Both the position numbers and the translations under genes were made by a program. This document shows, piece by piece, positions 54,925-63,883 of a stretch of 64,000 nucleotides of DNA; position 1 is the first letter of the stretch, and every line of letters starts with the position of its first letter. Source of the DNA: Vallitalea longa (lineage in GTDB: Bacteria; Bacillota; Clostridia; Lachnospirales; Vallitaleaceae); the NCBI RefSeq assembly GCF_027923465.1, contig NZ_BRLB01000023.1:1-64000 (forward strand). Direction: 5' to 3'. The notes under the pieces are model-generated. The model did not search any database, was not told the origin of the DNA, and saw only the letters and a program-made list of their open reading frames with translations.

Positions 54925-56295
54925 ATGAAATCACCAAAATCATTTTTAAGTAAGGTAGCAATAAAAGAAGGAATTAAATACCTAGAAAAAGATCCCATAA
55001 CTAATTTTCCAAAACTTGTAGACTGGGCAGGCAAGATAACGATGCTTCCAAGTCAAAGACATCAATATGAACAAGTTATAAAAATGTGGGAAGATAAAGA
55101 TTGTATATGGCATGATTTTATAGAAAGAATATTGACTGAAATACATCCTAATATACGAAAGACACTATTGATGAACTTTACTATTAATGCTGGAATAGAA
55201 GGACTAAAACACATAAGCCAAAACAAAGAAAAATATGACTGCAATATACCTTGGGCAATTCTAATGGATCCAACATCAGCATGTAATCTAAAATGTATAG
55301 GTTGCTGGGCAGCAGAATATAAGAAGAATGATTCAATGGATTATGACACATTAAGTAACATTGTCAAGCAAGGAAAAGAACTTGGTACATACATGTATAT
55401 ATATTCAGGCGGAGAGCCAATGGTCAGAAGAGATGATATCATCAAACTAGCAAGAGAACATAATGATTGTGTATTCTTGGCATTCACAAATGGTACACTA
55501 TTTGACGAAGAATATGCTAAACAACTTCAAGAAGTAGGTAATGTTACATTTGCTATAAGTATAGAAGGATTTGAAGAACAAACCGATATGAGAAGAGGAA
55601 AAGGTACATATCAAAAAGTTATAAAAGGAATGGATTTACTAAGAGAACATGGAATACCTTTTGGATTTAGTAGTTGTTATCATAGTAAAAACGAAGATAT
55701 AGTATCTTCAGAAGAATATATAGATTTCATGATTGAAAAAGGTTGCTATTTCGGATGGATATTCACTTATATGCCATTAGGAAAAGATGCAGTTCTAGAT
55801 CTTGTTGCGACTCCTGAACAAAGAAAACATATGTACTATAAAGTGCGTGAATATAGAAAGACAAAACCAATATTTACTATGGACTTCTGGAATGATGGCG
55901 AATATGTTGATGGATGTATAGCCGGAGGAAGAAATTATCTACATATTAATGCAAATGGTGATGTAGAACCTTGTGCATTCATTCATTATTCAAGTGCTAA
56001 TATCAAAGAAGTAAGTCTATTAGAAGCTCTCCAACAACCATTATTCCAACAATACAGAAAATATCAACCATTTAATGATAATATGTTAAGACCTTGTCCA
56101 TTACTAGATAATCCTGAATTCCTCAAAAAAATGGTACATGAGTCGGGAGCAGAATCTACTCAACCTATGGATAGGGAAAATGTAGATGATTTAACAAATA
56201 AAACTAAAGGAGTAGCTGAGCAATGGGAACCAGTGGCAGAAGAGTTATGGCAACAGTCTCACGGATGTGCTAATTGTAAAGCTGCCAATGAATAA
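54925..56295 (+). CDS. Radical SAM / SPASM-domain protein, Mn-riboswitch controlled
   Basis: 456 residues. An N-terminal helical part of about 110 residues precedes the radical SAM core with CNLKCIGC (CxxxCxxC) and YSGGEP. The SPASM-like C-terminus has CIAGGRNYLHINANGDVEPCAFIH, then RPCPLLDNPEF and CANC at the end, enough Cys for an extra Fe-S cluster. AGGAGG start. It is directly after the Mn2+ riboswitch and 138 bases before the TVP38-like gene. Substrate unknown; the long N-terminal region is not that of a known peptide-maturase. No precursor-peptide gene is visible next to it. Confidence 0.9.
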   Translation: MKSPKSFLSKVAIKEGIKYLEKDPITNFPKLVDWAGKITMLPSQRHQYEQVIKMWEDKDCIWHDFIERILTEIHPNIRKTLLMNFTINAGIEGLKHISQNKEKYDCNIPWAILMDPTSACNLKCIGCWAAEYKKNDSMDYDTLSNIVKQGKELGTYMYIYSGGEPMVRRDDIIKLAREHNDCVFLAFTNGTLFDEEYAKQLQEVGNVTFAISIEGFEEQTDMRRGKGTYQKVIKGMDLLREHGIPFGFSSCYHSKNEDIVSSEEYIDFMIEKGCYFGWIFTYMPLGKDAVLDLVATPEQRKHMYYKVREYRKTKPIFTMDFWNDGEYVDGCIAGGRNYLHINANGDVEPCAFIHYSSANIKEVSLLEALQQPLFQQYRKYQPFNDNMLRPCPLLDNPEFLKKMVHESGAESTQPMDRENVDDLTNKTKGVAEQWEPVAEELWQQSHGCANCKAANE

Positions 56296-56433
56296 AATAA
56301 ACAAAATTTAATAAACTAATAGTATGTAATACTTAACTTATATATTTATTGAATATACATTTTGCATGTAAAGTATCTACAATTTTCACTGTGACTTCAA
56401 TAATAGTTAATATGTTCTAGGAGGAAGATACTT

Positions 56434-57135
56434 TTGAGACGAGATAAACGTATCAATATGATTCTACTATTTATAAAATTGTTTTCCGTTTTTAACATTG
56501 TGCTTATAGCTATTGTTGTAAGTCACTATTGGGGAAAAATTACAGCAGAAGATATATTCAATTACGTACCTAACAATTATTTATTAGCCGCAATTACTAT
56601 TATAGGATTGTTTCTAATCAAATCACTTAGCATAATATTACCTTTAATGGCTCTTTATATAAGTTCAGGTATGATATTCTCGCCATTATTAGGTATATTA
56701 GTTAATTTGGTAGGGCTCTGGGTTAGTTTATCTGTACCATATGTATTGGGAAGATTTTGTGGAAAAGATTTATTGGATAGATTATTATTGAAATATAAAA
56801 ATATAGATAAACTAAAAACAATAAAAGCTAAAAATGAATGGTTTCTATCGTATATACTAAGAATGATAGGTATCCTACCTGGGGATATAGTAAGTATGTC
56901 ATTAGGAGCTATGAATATTAATTATAGAAAATATATTATTGGTTCAATTATAGGATTATTGCCAAGAATGGTTGCAGCTACTTGTTTAGGTTCAACCATT
57001 ACCGAACCTAATTCTCCAGCATTTATATTCTCATGTTCTATTACTGTCGTATTCACATTAGGTTCAATTTTCTTACACCAAAGGTATCTGAAAAAAGAAG
57101 ATGAGAGAAATAGTCCTAGAATAATAACTAGATAA
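56434..57135 (+). CDS. TVP38/TMEM64 (VTT/DedA-like) membrane protein
   Basis: 233 residues, TTG start after GGAGGAAG. Five or six membrane segments; the SNARE-associated (VTT) core is visible as GILVNLVGLWVSLSVPYVLGRFCG and ILRMIGILPGDIVSMSLGAMNINYRKYIIGS. Family members are lipid or ion transport-related (TVP38, DedA). It lies after the riboswitch-controlled radical SAM gene without a terminator in the 138-base gap, so I infer co-transcription. Confidence 0.87.
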   Translation: MRRDKRINMILLFIKLFSVFNIVLIAIVVSHYWGKITAEDIFNYVPNNYLLAAITIIGLFLIKSLSIILPLMALYISSGMIFSPLLGILVNLVGLWVSLSVPYVLGRFCGKDLLDRLLLKYKNIDKLKTIKAKNEWFLSYILRMIGILPGDIVSMSLGAMNINYRKYIIGSIIGLLPRMVAATCLGSTITEPNSPAFIFSCSITVVFTLGSIFLHQRYLKKEDERNSPRIITR

Positions 57136-57154
57136 TATATAGAGGATATTAGTA

Positions 57155-57201
57155 AAGAAGTATATCTTGATTTTTTTATAAAATCAAGAGTACTTCTTTT
57201 T
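57155..57201 (+). terminator. Strong intrinsic terminator
   Basis: AAGAAGTATATCTTGATTTT and the complementary 3' arm ending in TACTTCTT (to 57197) form a long stem with a small internal mismatch; TTTTT follows. Closes the radical SAM operon. Confidence 0.8.
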
Positions 57202-57379
57202 CTGCGTTTTAGAGTTAATTAAATATCTTAAGCATATCTACTTTAATAAACAAATCTTATTGTATAGATGTAAAAATTACTAGAAAAAATTGTTAACCAT
57301 AATAATTAATGTTATAATATTATAGGTTACATGGTTTTACATATTATAAAAAACGTACTAGTCAAGATTGGAGATTAAA

Positions 57380-57817
57380 ATGAAGTTCAATAAAAAACTA
57401 CTAAACATACCTATAATATTAATGATTATAATAGCTGTTCTATGTTTATTGAATGTACCATCAAGAATCCATATGCTAAATGGAATATCAGGTGCAGACA
57501 AAATAGGTATTATCAGTATATCTTATAATAAGGATGATAATAAACATGAAGAAAGTGAAGAAGTATTTATTACTAAAAAAGAAGATTTATATAAAATTAT
57601 TAATACTATAAATGATGGTAAAATCAATACGGAAGTAAGTCCCAAAAGACCTATAGAAAATTACAGATTCAATTTTTACAAAGATAGCAATATCATCGTT
57701 GCTAGATATTGGAAAGATGAAAAATATAATATTAGTATAGAAGGTGTTGAAGGAGAGATAAGAGTAGATGATAAATTAACTAAAATTATAAATGGATTGA
57801 TAAATGATTTAGAGTAA
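57380..57817 (+). CDS. Membrane-anchored small protein, unknown
   Basis: 145 residues from the ATG at 57380 (GGAG 6 bases upstream; the TTG at 57368 is rejected). One membrane segment (NIPIILMIIIAVLCLLNV) and a soluble domain with strands such as IGIISISYNK, NYRFNFYKDSNIIVARYW and IRVDDKL. No family recognised; the anchored domain is outside the cell by charge. Confidence 0.6.
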   Translation: MKFNKKLLNIPIILMIIIAVLCLLNVPSRIHMLNGISGADKIGIISISYNKDDNKHEESEEVFITKKEDLYKIINTINDGKINTEVSPKRPIENYRFNFYKDSNIIVARYWKDEKYNISIEGVEGEIRVDDKLTKIINGLINDLE

Positions 57818-57962
57818 GTATATGTTCATAATAAGTATATATTATACGCTGAACTATTATGACTATCTCCACCTCTAAATTTTCGTTAGCTTACCCATAT
57901 ATAATAGAAGTGGAAAAGTTGGAAGGTAACTAATATTTTACGATATACAGATGGAGGAAAAA

Positions 57963-58583
57963 ATGACAAGATTATATTTAACAAGACATGGAGAAACACA
58001 GTGGAATCTTATTGGAAAAGTACAAGGAAGTCTAGATTCAGGATTAACAGAAAAAGGTATAATGCAAGCTGTTAAGCTAGGTAAATATCTTGATAATACC
58101 AATATAGACATTATCTATTCTAGTTCTAGTAATAGGGCTTATAATACAGCTAAAGCAATAACAGGTGATAGAAAAATTAAAATAATCAAATCGGATAAAT
58201 TAAAAGAAATGAATCTCGGTATTTGGGAAGGTAAAACTTTTGAATATATCGAAAAAGAATATACTGACATGTTTGATACTTTTTGGAATAGGCCACATCT
58301 AGTTAAAGAGTTTCCAGGAGAGACATTCAGTGAGTTCAGAAAAAGAGTTGTTGGAGCAGTATTGGAGATTATTGATAACAATAAAGATAAAGATATATTG
58401 ATAGTTGCACATGCGTTAGTTCTTAAAGTTGTTATGAGTTTCTTTGAAAACAGACCTTTGGAAAGGCTATTTGAAGATCATCATATGTATTCTACCTGTA
58501 TTAATGAAGTGGAAATAGTTGATAATAACTATAAGATAGTTAGATATAATGAGACACCTCACTATGATATAGAAGTAAGCTAA
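57963..58583 (+). CDS. Histidine phosphatase family protein (phosphoglycerate-mutase-like)
   Basis: 206 residues from the ATG at 57963, with GGAGG 5 bases upstream. Catalytic RHGETQWN near residue 8, second His in VAHALVLK, and the SGLTEKGIMQA and LKEMNLGIWEG family segments. Cofactor-dependent phosphatase/mutase fold; the small size suggests a phosphatase such as GpmB/CobC type. Not in an operon with other glycolytic genes here. Confidence 0.93.
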   Translation: MTRLYLTRHGETQWNLIGKVQGSLDSGLTEKGIMQAVKLGKYLDNTNIDIIYSSSSNRAYNTAKAITGDRKIKIIKSDKLKEMNLGIWEGKTFEYIEKEYTDMFDTFWNRPHLVKEFPGETFSEFRKRVVGAVLEIIDNNKDKDILIVAHALVLKVVMSFFENRPLERLFEDHHMYSTCINEVEIVDNNYKIVRYNETPHYDIEVS

Positions 58584-58698
58584 GTATATAGACATATTAA
58601 TAGGCTGTTGCAATTAATGTATACGAAATAGTTAAAACGACATAATAATAATGGTAAGTAAACAATAATTTAAGTTTACATATTAAAAGGAGGTAATG

Positions 58699-60348
58699 AT
58701 GAGAGGATTAAAAGGTTTTATAGGAGTCATATTAAGTCTTGCATTAATTGCTGGTATAATTCTATATACTCAGATTAAGAGATTATCAGGTTCCAATAAT
58801 CAAGTGAAGAAACAAGTACAGAAACAGCAAAAAGATGTTAAGACTTCAGCCAAAAGGACATTAGATTTTACGGTGTTTGAAGCAAGTTTAGATGAATTTA
58901 GTGACAGTAGATATAGTGAAATAGGTAAATTGGTTATTGAAGCAGATATAATATCTATTCAGGATAGTATAGATTCTGATTTGTTAAGTTATGAAGAACT
59001 GACTTTATTCTATATACGTAGAATCAAAGAAATGGATAATGATAAATTAAATACTGTATTACAGCTTAATCCAGATGCCATAACTATAGCTAAGGAAATG
59101 GATTCAAAGAAAAGCAATAATGATAAATTAGGAATTTTACATGGCATTCCTATTCTTTTAAAAGATAATATTGGTACAGGTGATAAACTTAATAATGCTG
59201 CAGGAGCAAAAGTTCTAGAAAATTCATCTAGTGATAGAGATGCATTTATTGTTGATGAACTTAGGAAATCAGGAGCAATTGTATTAGGAAAAACTAATCT
59301 TAGCGAATGGGCTAATTTTATGAGCTTAAGTTCTTCTAATGGCTATTCAGCTCTTGGTGGACAGACTCATAACCCTTATGGAAATTATGATGTTGGAGGT
59401 TCCAGTTCTGGTTCTGGAGCAGGAGTTGCATCAAATTTTGCAACTATAGCAATAGGTACAGAAACTGCAGGTTCCATCATATCTCCATCTAGTCAAAATA
59501 GTGTGGTTGGAATAAAACCAACTATAGGTTTATGGAGTAGAGATAGAATCATTCCTTTAGCTATTGATCTTGATACAGCTGGTCCTATTGCTAGAACTGT
59601 AAAAGATGCCGCTATTCTGTTAGAAGAATTAGCTGGTGAAGATGAAAACGATGCTACTACTATTGATATATCTAGAGAAACTGACTATATGAAATTTGTG
59701 GATAAAGATGGGTTACAGGGTATGAATATCGGTGTAGTGGTTAATTCTGAAATTACTTCAAACTATCGTGATGATGATGACATAATCATGAATAGGATTA
59801 AAGACGAATTAACTAATTTCGGTGCAAACGTAAAAGATATAAAATTAGATGAAAAAGCTTTTAAGATAGATGGTCATATAGATATGATGTCTTATGAATT
59901 CAAAACAGGTGTAGAAAAATATTTAAATGATATTGGAGAGAATGCTCCTGTCAAAACCATAAAAGAAATAACAGGTTTCAATAAGAGAGATGAAGAGAAT
60001 AATGCTTATTTTGGTCAGTATTTCATAGAGAAAGCAAGAGACATCACTATTACTGAAGAAGAAAACAATGAGATATTATCTACTAACAGATCAAATACTA
60101 GTTCAGCAATAGACGATGCGTTAGAAACCAATAAAATTGACGTCATAATATCTCTAAACAATTATTTGTCAAGTGTCTATGCAATTGCTGGTTATCCAGC
60201 GATTACAGTACCAGCAGGGTACAGAGAAAATGGAGAACCAGTTGGATTAACGATTAGTGGTACTAAGTTCAGTGAGGGTACGTTGATTAAAGCAGCTTAT
60301 GCATATGAGCAGGGTACAAAATGTAGAAAAGAACCTGATATCCAATAA
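58699..60348 (+). CDS. Membrane-anchored amidase (amidase signature family)
   Basis: 549 residues from the ATG at 58699 (AAAGGAGG 5 bases upstream). N-terminal membrane anchor (about 5-24), then a linker, then the amidase signature domain: Lys in ILLKDNIGTGD, GGSSSGSGAG with the cis-Ser, and the nucleophile in GTETAGSIISP, with the conserved GIKPTIGLWSR. The anchor puts the catalytic domain outside the cell. Substrate not predictable; a terminator-like hairpin follows. Confidence 0.9.
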   Translation: MRGLKGFIGVILSLALIAGIILYTQIKRLSGSNNQVKKQVQKQQKDVKTSAKRTLDFTVFEASLDEFSDSRYSEIGKLVIEADIISIQDSIDSDLLSYEELTLFYIRRIKEMDNDKLNTVLQLNPDAITIAKEMDSKKSNNDKLGILHGIPILLKDNIGTGDKLNNAAGAKVLENSSSDRDAFIVDELRKSGAIVLGKTNLSEWANFMSLSSSNGYSALGGQTHNPYGNYDVGGSSSGSGAGVASNFATIAIGTETAGSIISPSSQNSVVGIKPTIGLWSRDRIIPLAIDLDTAGPIARTVKDAAILLEELAGEDENDATTIDISRETDYMKFVDKDGLQGMNIGVVVNSEITSNYRDDDDIIMNRIKDELTNFGANVKDIKLDEKAFKIDGHIDMMSYEFKTGVEKYLNDIGENAPVKTIKEITGFNKRDEENNAYFGQYFIEKARDITITEEENNEILSTNRSNTSSAIDDALETNKIDVIISLNNYLSSVYAIAGYPAITVPAGYRENGEPVGLTISGTKFSEGTLIKAAYAYEQGTKCRKEPDIQ

Positions 60349-60444
60349 TAATCATATAAACTACAATATAATATGAAATTACTTATACTGAAATAAATAT
60401 AATTAATATTATATTAGACATTAAGATGAATTTATAGTCTTGTG

Positions 60445-60490
60445 ATAGCTGTAAGGAGTGTTATGTAACAATCCTTACAGCTATTATTGA
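60445..60490 (+). terminator. Hairpin after the amidase gene
   Basis: ATAGCTGTAAGGA (60445-60457) and TCCTTACAGCTAT (60472-60484), a perfect 13-base-pair stem; the T run after it is poor (TATTGATT). Confidence 0.6.
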
Positions 60491-60580
60491 TTAAATAATT
60501 GATAAAAATAATTTTGTAAATTGGATATATAATTATTATTGCTATTTATTTATCAATAATAAAAACATTTATTTCAATAA

Positions 60581-60646
60581 TTAACATAAATATATAGTAT
60601 TTATGTTAATATTTTGTTTGATTAAATCTTAACAAATGGATATAAT
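60581..60646 (+). promoter_or_regulatory. MarR-gene promoter with inverted-repeat operators
   Basis: TTAACATAAATA (60581-60592) and TATTTATGTTAA (60598-60609) are perfect inverted repeats with a 5-base gap. TTGATT (60618-60623) and TATAAT (60641-60646) are 17 bases apart. A second inverted repeat, TTTGTT...AACAAA, overlaps the -35 and spacer. Confidence 0.65.
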
Positions 60647-60681
60647 TAATTTGTAGAAATTTTATTGAAAGGGGCAAATTA

Positions 60682-61131
60682 ATGTTTACTGCAGAGTATT
60701 TTTTAGATATGCATTTTAAAGATGGTAAATTTGTTGATATTTTTAAGAATGAGACAGCCATTAATTATACAAAAGGTTTGAATAGAGAAAATAAATTAAT
60801 ATTATATTATTTGTATAAATATGGCGAAGTAACTATGGGTGAAATTACTAATACTTTTTTTCTCCCACATAGTACTACTAATTTTACAATAAATAAATTA
60901 CAGAAAACGGGTTTTGTTGATATTAAGGTAGATGCTAATGATAATAGAGTAAGAAAAGTTTTCCTTACTGATAAAGGAGCAACTGAGATTCAAGAAATGT
61001 TAAGAGCTCTTGATTCTAATTTACATAATCTTTTCAAGACTTTATATAATATAATTAGTGTTAAGTATTCAGATGATTTTTCTGAAGAAGAGATTAAAGC
61101 TATAGATAAGTTTATGAATATAATATTTTAA
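60682..61131 (+). CDS. MarR-like winged-helix regulator
   Basis: 149 residues. Winged helix from about 30 to 105: ENKLILYYLYKYGEVTMGEI, then STTNFTINKLQKTGFVDI (recognition), then the wing with ANDNRVRKVFLTDKG. That DNDRR-type wing is the MarR hallmark. AAAGGGG start. It stands alone, so its targets are not shown by context apart from its own promoter. Confidence 0.88.
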   Translation: MFTAEYFLDMHFKDGKFVDIFKNETAINYTKGLNRENKLILYYLYKYGEVTMGEITNTFFLPHSTTNFTINKLQKTGFVDIKVDANDNRVRKVFLTDKGATEIQEMLRALDSNLHNLFKTLYNIISVKYSDDFSEEEIKAIDKFMNIIF

Positions 61132-61166
61132 TGGATATATTAAATTAAATAATTTTAGTATATTTA

Positions 61167-61298
61167 TTAATATAGACATTGTAAATTTAAAGGGGGCGTA
61201 GCGTAGTCCCTTTTTATTTTTTCATATGCGCTAAGGAAACTTTTCAAACGGACAAATCGATTTCCGGAACGAGGCATAGCTTCTTTGGTTCTTTGGAC
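61167..61298 (-). other. Recurrent higher-G+C element containing a 36-codon frame and a terminator
   Basis: About 43% G+C between 61223 and 61298 against AT-rich surroundings. On the - strand a short frame runs from an ATG at 61277 to a stop at 61167, reading PRSGNRFVRLKSFLSAYE, then KIKRDYATPPL. I recall this peptide recurring as tiny hypothetical proteins in many Clostridia, which suggests a spread DNA or RNA element, not a protein. The + strand hairpin AAAGGG/CCCTTT with its T run (61189-61222) is part of it. No binding site precedes the frame. Confidence 0.5.
61189..61222 (+). terminator. Terminator-like hairpin with T run
   Basis: AAAGGG (61189-61194) and CCCTTT (61208-61213) with a 13-base loop, followed by TTATTTTTT. 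Ends the MarR transcript. Confidence 0.6.
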
Positions 61299-61429
61299 TT
61301 ATATTTAGTATCTTGTTAAAGGTTTAACATTACTCTGATAAATTTATACGTATTTTGTAATATTTTTTGTTTTTTTATATATACTTTGATATAATATATT
61401 TAGCTATATTATTCTAGGAGGAATTTCAA

Positions 61430-61861
61430 TTGAATATAGAATTCTATGATTTTTTAAGCGATAATGATAAATTGAAATTTGTAGTGATTAATGCAAGATA
61501 TAAAGATGAGTGGATATTTGTAAGGCATAAAGAAAGAGATACTTGGGAAATGCCTGGAGGACATATTGAAAAAGATGAAATGCCTGATAAAGCTGCTGGA
61601 AGAGAGCTATATGAAGAAACAGGAGCTATAGATTATAAATTAATTCCAATATGCGATTATTCTGTTGAGATAGATGGAATTAAAAATTATGGTAGATTAT
61701 ATTATGCAGATGTAGTAAAGCTAGACGACCTAGGTGATTTTGAAATAGCTGAGATTATGACAAAAGAAGAACTTCCTACAAAATTAACTTATGGTGAAAT
61801 CATACCAATATTACATAAAAAAATTGTGTCAGAGCTAGAGTTAAGAGATTATAAAACTTAA
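61430..61861 (+). CDS. Nudix hydrolase
   Basis: 143 residues, TTG start after GGAGGAA. Nudix box GGHIEKDEMPDKAAGREL followed by YEETGA, which gives the G-x5-E-x7-REx2EExG pattern with the metal-binding glutamates. Hydrolyses a nucleoside diphosphate linked to X. Substrate not predictable. Confidence 0.92.
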   Translation: MNIEFYDFLSDNDKLKFVVINARYKDEWIFVRHKERDTWEMPGGHIEKDEMPDKAAGRELYEETGAIDYKLIPICDYSVEIDGIKNYGRLYYADVVKLDDLGDFEIAEIMTKEELPTKLTYGEIIPILHKKIVSELELRDYKT

Positions 61862-62030
61862 TCTATAATAAATGATTAAGTTTAATGATACTAAGTAAGA
61901 ATATCGGGAAAGGTTATGAGATTTCCATTGACAGTTATAGTGATTAATAAGTATTGGAATTCTAAGATAGTCGAAGGTAATAATATTAAAATTACACAAA
62001 AATGTTAACTTTGTAAGGGAGAGGCTGATA

Positions 62031-62378
62031 ATGATAATAGTCAAAGATAAGAGAACAAATAAAAATTACATATTACTAGGAACTGGATTTGGAGCATATA
62101 AAGCAGTTAGACCAAGCTTATTGGGAGGTAATTTTATACCTCATGAAGAAGAAGGTACTGTTGAAACTGTAGCTGTATGCGATAAATTTGGTGATATATC
62201 GTGGCATGAGTCAAGTGATTTACAAGTAATAAAAGTAGATGGCATTGAAATTAGAGATATCAATATCGATGATGAACCTGATGAAAAAGTGTATGAATAT
62301 TGTCCTGCTTGTGGTGCAACATTAAGTAAAGGTGACAAAATATGTCACGATTGCGGAATAACAATAATGGATTACTAG
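62031..62378 (+). CDS. Zinc-ribbon protein, unknown
   Basis: 115 residues. The N-terminal 75 residues form a small beta-type domain; the C-terminus has a zinc ribbon CPACG...CHDCG. AGGGAGAGG precedes the start. It precedes a membrane-protein gene by 33 bases, so likely one operon. Confidence 0.75.
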   Translation: MIIVKDKRTNKNYILLGTGFGAYKAVRPSLLGGNFIPHEEEGTVETVAVCDKFGDISWHESSDLQVIKVDGIEIRDINIDDEPDEKVYEYCPACGATLSKGDKICHDCGITIMDY

Positions 62379-62411
62379 ATAGATACTAAAAATAATGATG
62401 TGGAGAATAGT

Positions 62412-63101
62412 ATGGAAATAATAGAGAATGTACAAATTATATTATTAATAATAATTGTAATAGTTAGTATTATGGCAGCATTAAAATTGAAATTTGTATA
62501 TAGTAAAATTTTTAAAGTAATATTCTTACTAATGATTATAGTTTTTTGGGGGATTTCCATATATATAAATACAGATACTATATATGATTTTTTTATGGTC
62601 AATATTTATTGTATAGCTGTATTTTCAGTATTGGGTTTTGTAGAAAAGATAACAAGAAAAAATACATATCTATGTTTTGTTTTTTATATGGTTAATTATA
62701 CAATCATATTTTTTGCTATGAAATTAGTTAATAAACATCTATTAGATGCTATAGATTATATGTATATAGTTCTTTGTTTTATTGGCTTTATTAAAATTGT
62801 ATATAAAAAGAAGGATAAAGACTTAATGATAGTAGCTAATATAATCGGAATAATTATAGTGTATATTTTATATCATAATTTTCCAGAATCTTATTTCGTT
62901 AGAACAAAACAAGAGTGTGTGGTTATGAATTATCTTGATGAAGTGGAAGACTATAATAACAAGGATATAGTTGAAATTACAGACATGTCTCCTTCATCAT
63001 CAAATAGAGAGAAGAAAATTTTTGTTAGCATAAAAGATAAAGGTGGGTTTATATATTATTACGAAGATGGAGAAATCATTAATGTTGAGGAGGTACTATG
63101 A
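62412..63101 (+). CDS. Multi-pass membrane protein, unknown
   Basis: 229 residues from the ATG at 62412 (GGAGA 5 bases upstream; the GTG at 62400 is rejected). Six to seven hydrophobic segments from about residue 5 to 160, then a soluble C-terminal domain of about 65 residues. No motif recognised. Confidence 0.65.
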   Translation: MEIIENVQIILLIIIVIVSIMAALKLKFVYSKIFKVIFLLMIIVFWGISIYINTDTIYDFFMVNIYCIAVFSVLGFVEKITRKNTYLCFVFYMVNYTIIFFAMKLVNKHLLDAIDYMYIVLCFIGFIKIVYKKKDKDLMIVANIIGIIIVYILYHNFPESYFVRTKQECVVMNYLDEVEDYNNKDIVEITDMSPSSSNREKKIFVSIKDKGGFIYYYEDGEIINVEEVL

Positions 63102-63180
63102 AATAAGTATTTTTGATTGTATATATTATTTAATACTACTAAATCTTACTTAAGAAAAAATGGAATAAGGAGGTTATATA

Positions 63181-63858
63181 ATGAAAAAGAGCTATATAAT
63201 CATTGCAATTTCTTTATCTATAAATATAGTATTGATATTCTTATTAATCAGTATGAATAACAGATTAAATATTGTAGAAGAATTCACTGATAGAGACCGA
63301 AAAGATGAAGTGGCAACTTATAGGGAGTTGGAAGAAAACTTAAGCAAGCAAGTAACTGACTTAATGAATAAGATTAAATATATAGAAAATTATTATTCAT
63401 CAATTGATGAAGTAGTACAAAATGTTAGTGATCTCAAAAGTAATTTCCCCAGATTAGAGAACCTATTGTTCAATTTATCTGATATTAATATAATATCTGG
63501 AGTGGCAAAAAATATAGAAATTAAGGATGATAGTGTTAGTTTAAATGTAAGACTTAACGATATATTATATGGGGAGGATGCAGTAAAAACACTAATGGAT
63601 AAGGGATATACCAGACAGGATGCAGAAGATAAAGGTCATTATGTTAGTCATACAAATAAAGAAATGAGAACATTTGAAGTATCAAAAGATTGTCAAGTAT
63701 ATTGTATATCTGAAATAGGATTAGTTGAATGTAGTGTAGATGATTATATTGAGAAAACAACTAGAGAGATCAAGGAGAATTTTGAAGATGATAGTACATT
63801 TGTATTAATAGATGGGAAAGTAATACAAATATATCAAGCATATATTCCAGATAAATAA
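63181..63858 (+). CDS. Membrane-anchored coiled-coil protein, unknown
   Basis: 225 residues. N-terminal membrane anchor (SYIIIAISLSINIVLIFLLI), coiled coil about 35-105, then a soluble domain with TFEVSKDCQVYCISE and CSVDDYI. AAGGAGG start. Probably exposed outside the cell. Located 25 bases before the methyltransferase start. No family recognised. Confidence 0.65.
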   Translation: MKKSYIIIAISLSINIVLIFLLISMNNRLNIVEEFTDRDRKDEVATYRELEENLSKQVTDLMNKIKYIENYYSSIDEVVQNVSDLKSNFPRLENLLFNLSDINIISGVAKNIEIKDDSVSLNVRLNDILYGEDAVKTLMDKGYTRQDAEDKGHYVSHTNKEMRTFEVSKDCQVYCISEIGLVECSVDDYIEKTTREIKENFEDDSTFVLIDGKVIQIYQAYIPDK

Positions 63859-63883
63859 GAGATATATACTTAGGAGGCATAGA

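Larger units (their letters stand above)
60349..60681. other. Gene-free stretch: terminator and MarR-gene regulatory region
   Basis: About 330 bases. The amidase terminator (60445-60484) and the inverted repeats plus promoter of the MarR gene (60581-60646) account for it. The rest is AT-rich without other signals. Confidence 0.6.

Noticed and set aside
57840-57935. Possible fifth copy of the dispersed repeat (GAAGTGGAAAAGTTGG)
   Set aside because: Only a loose match to the 3' half of the consensus; not better than chance in AT-rich DNA.
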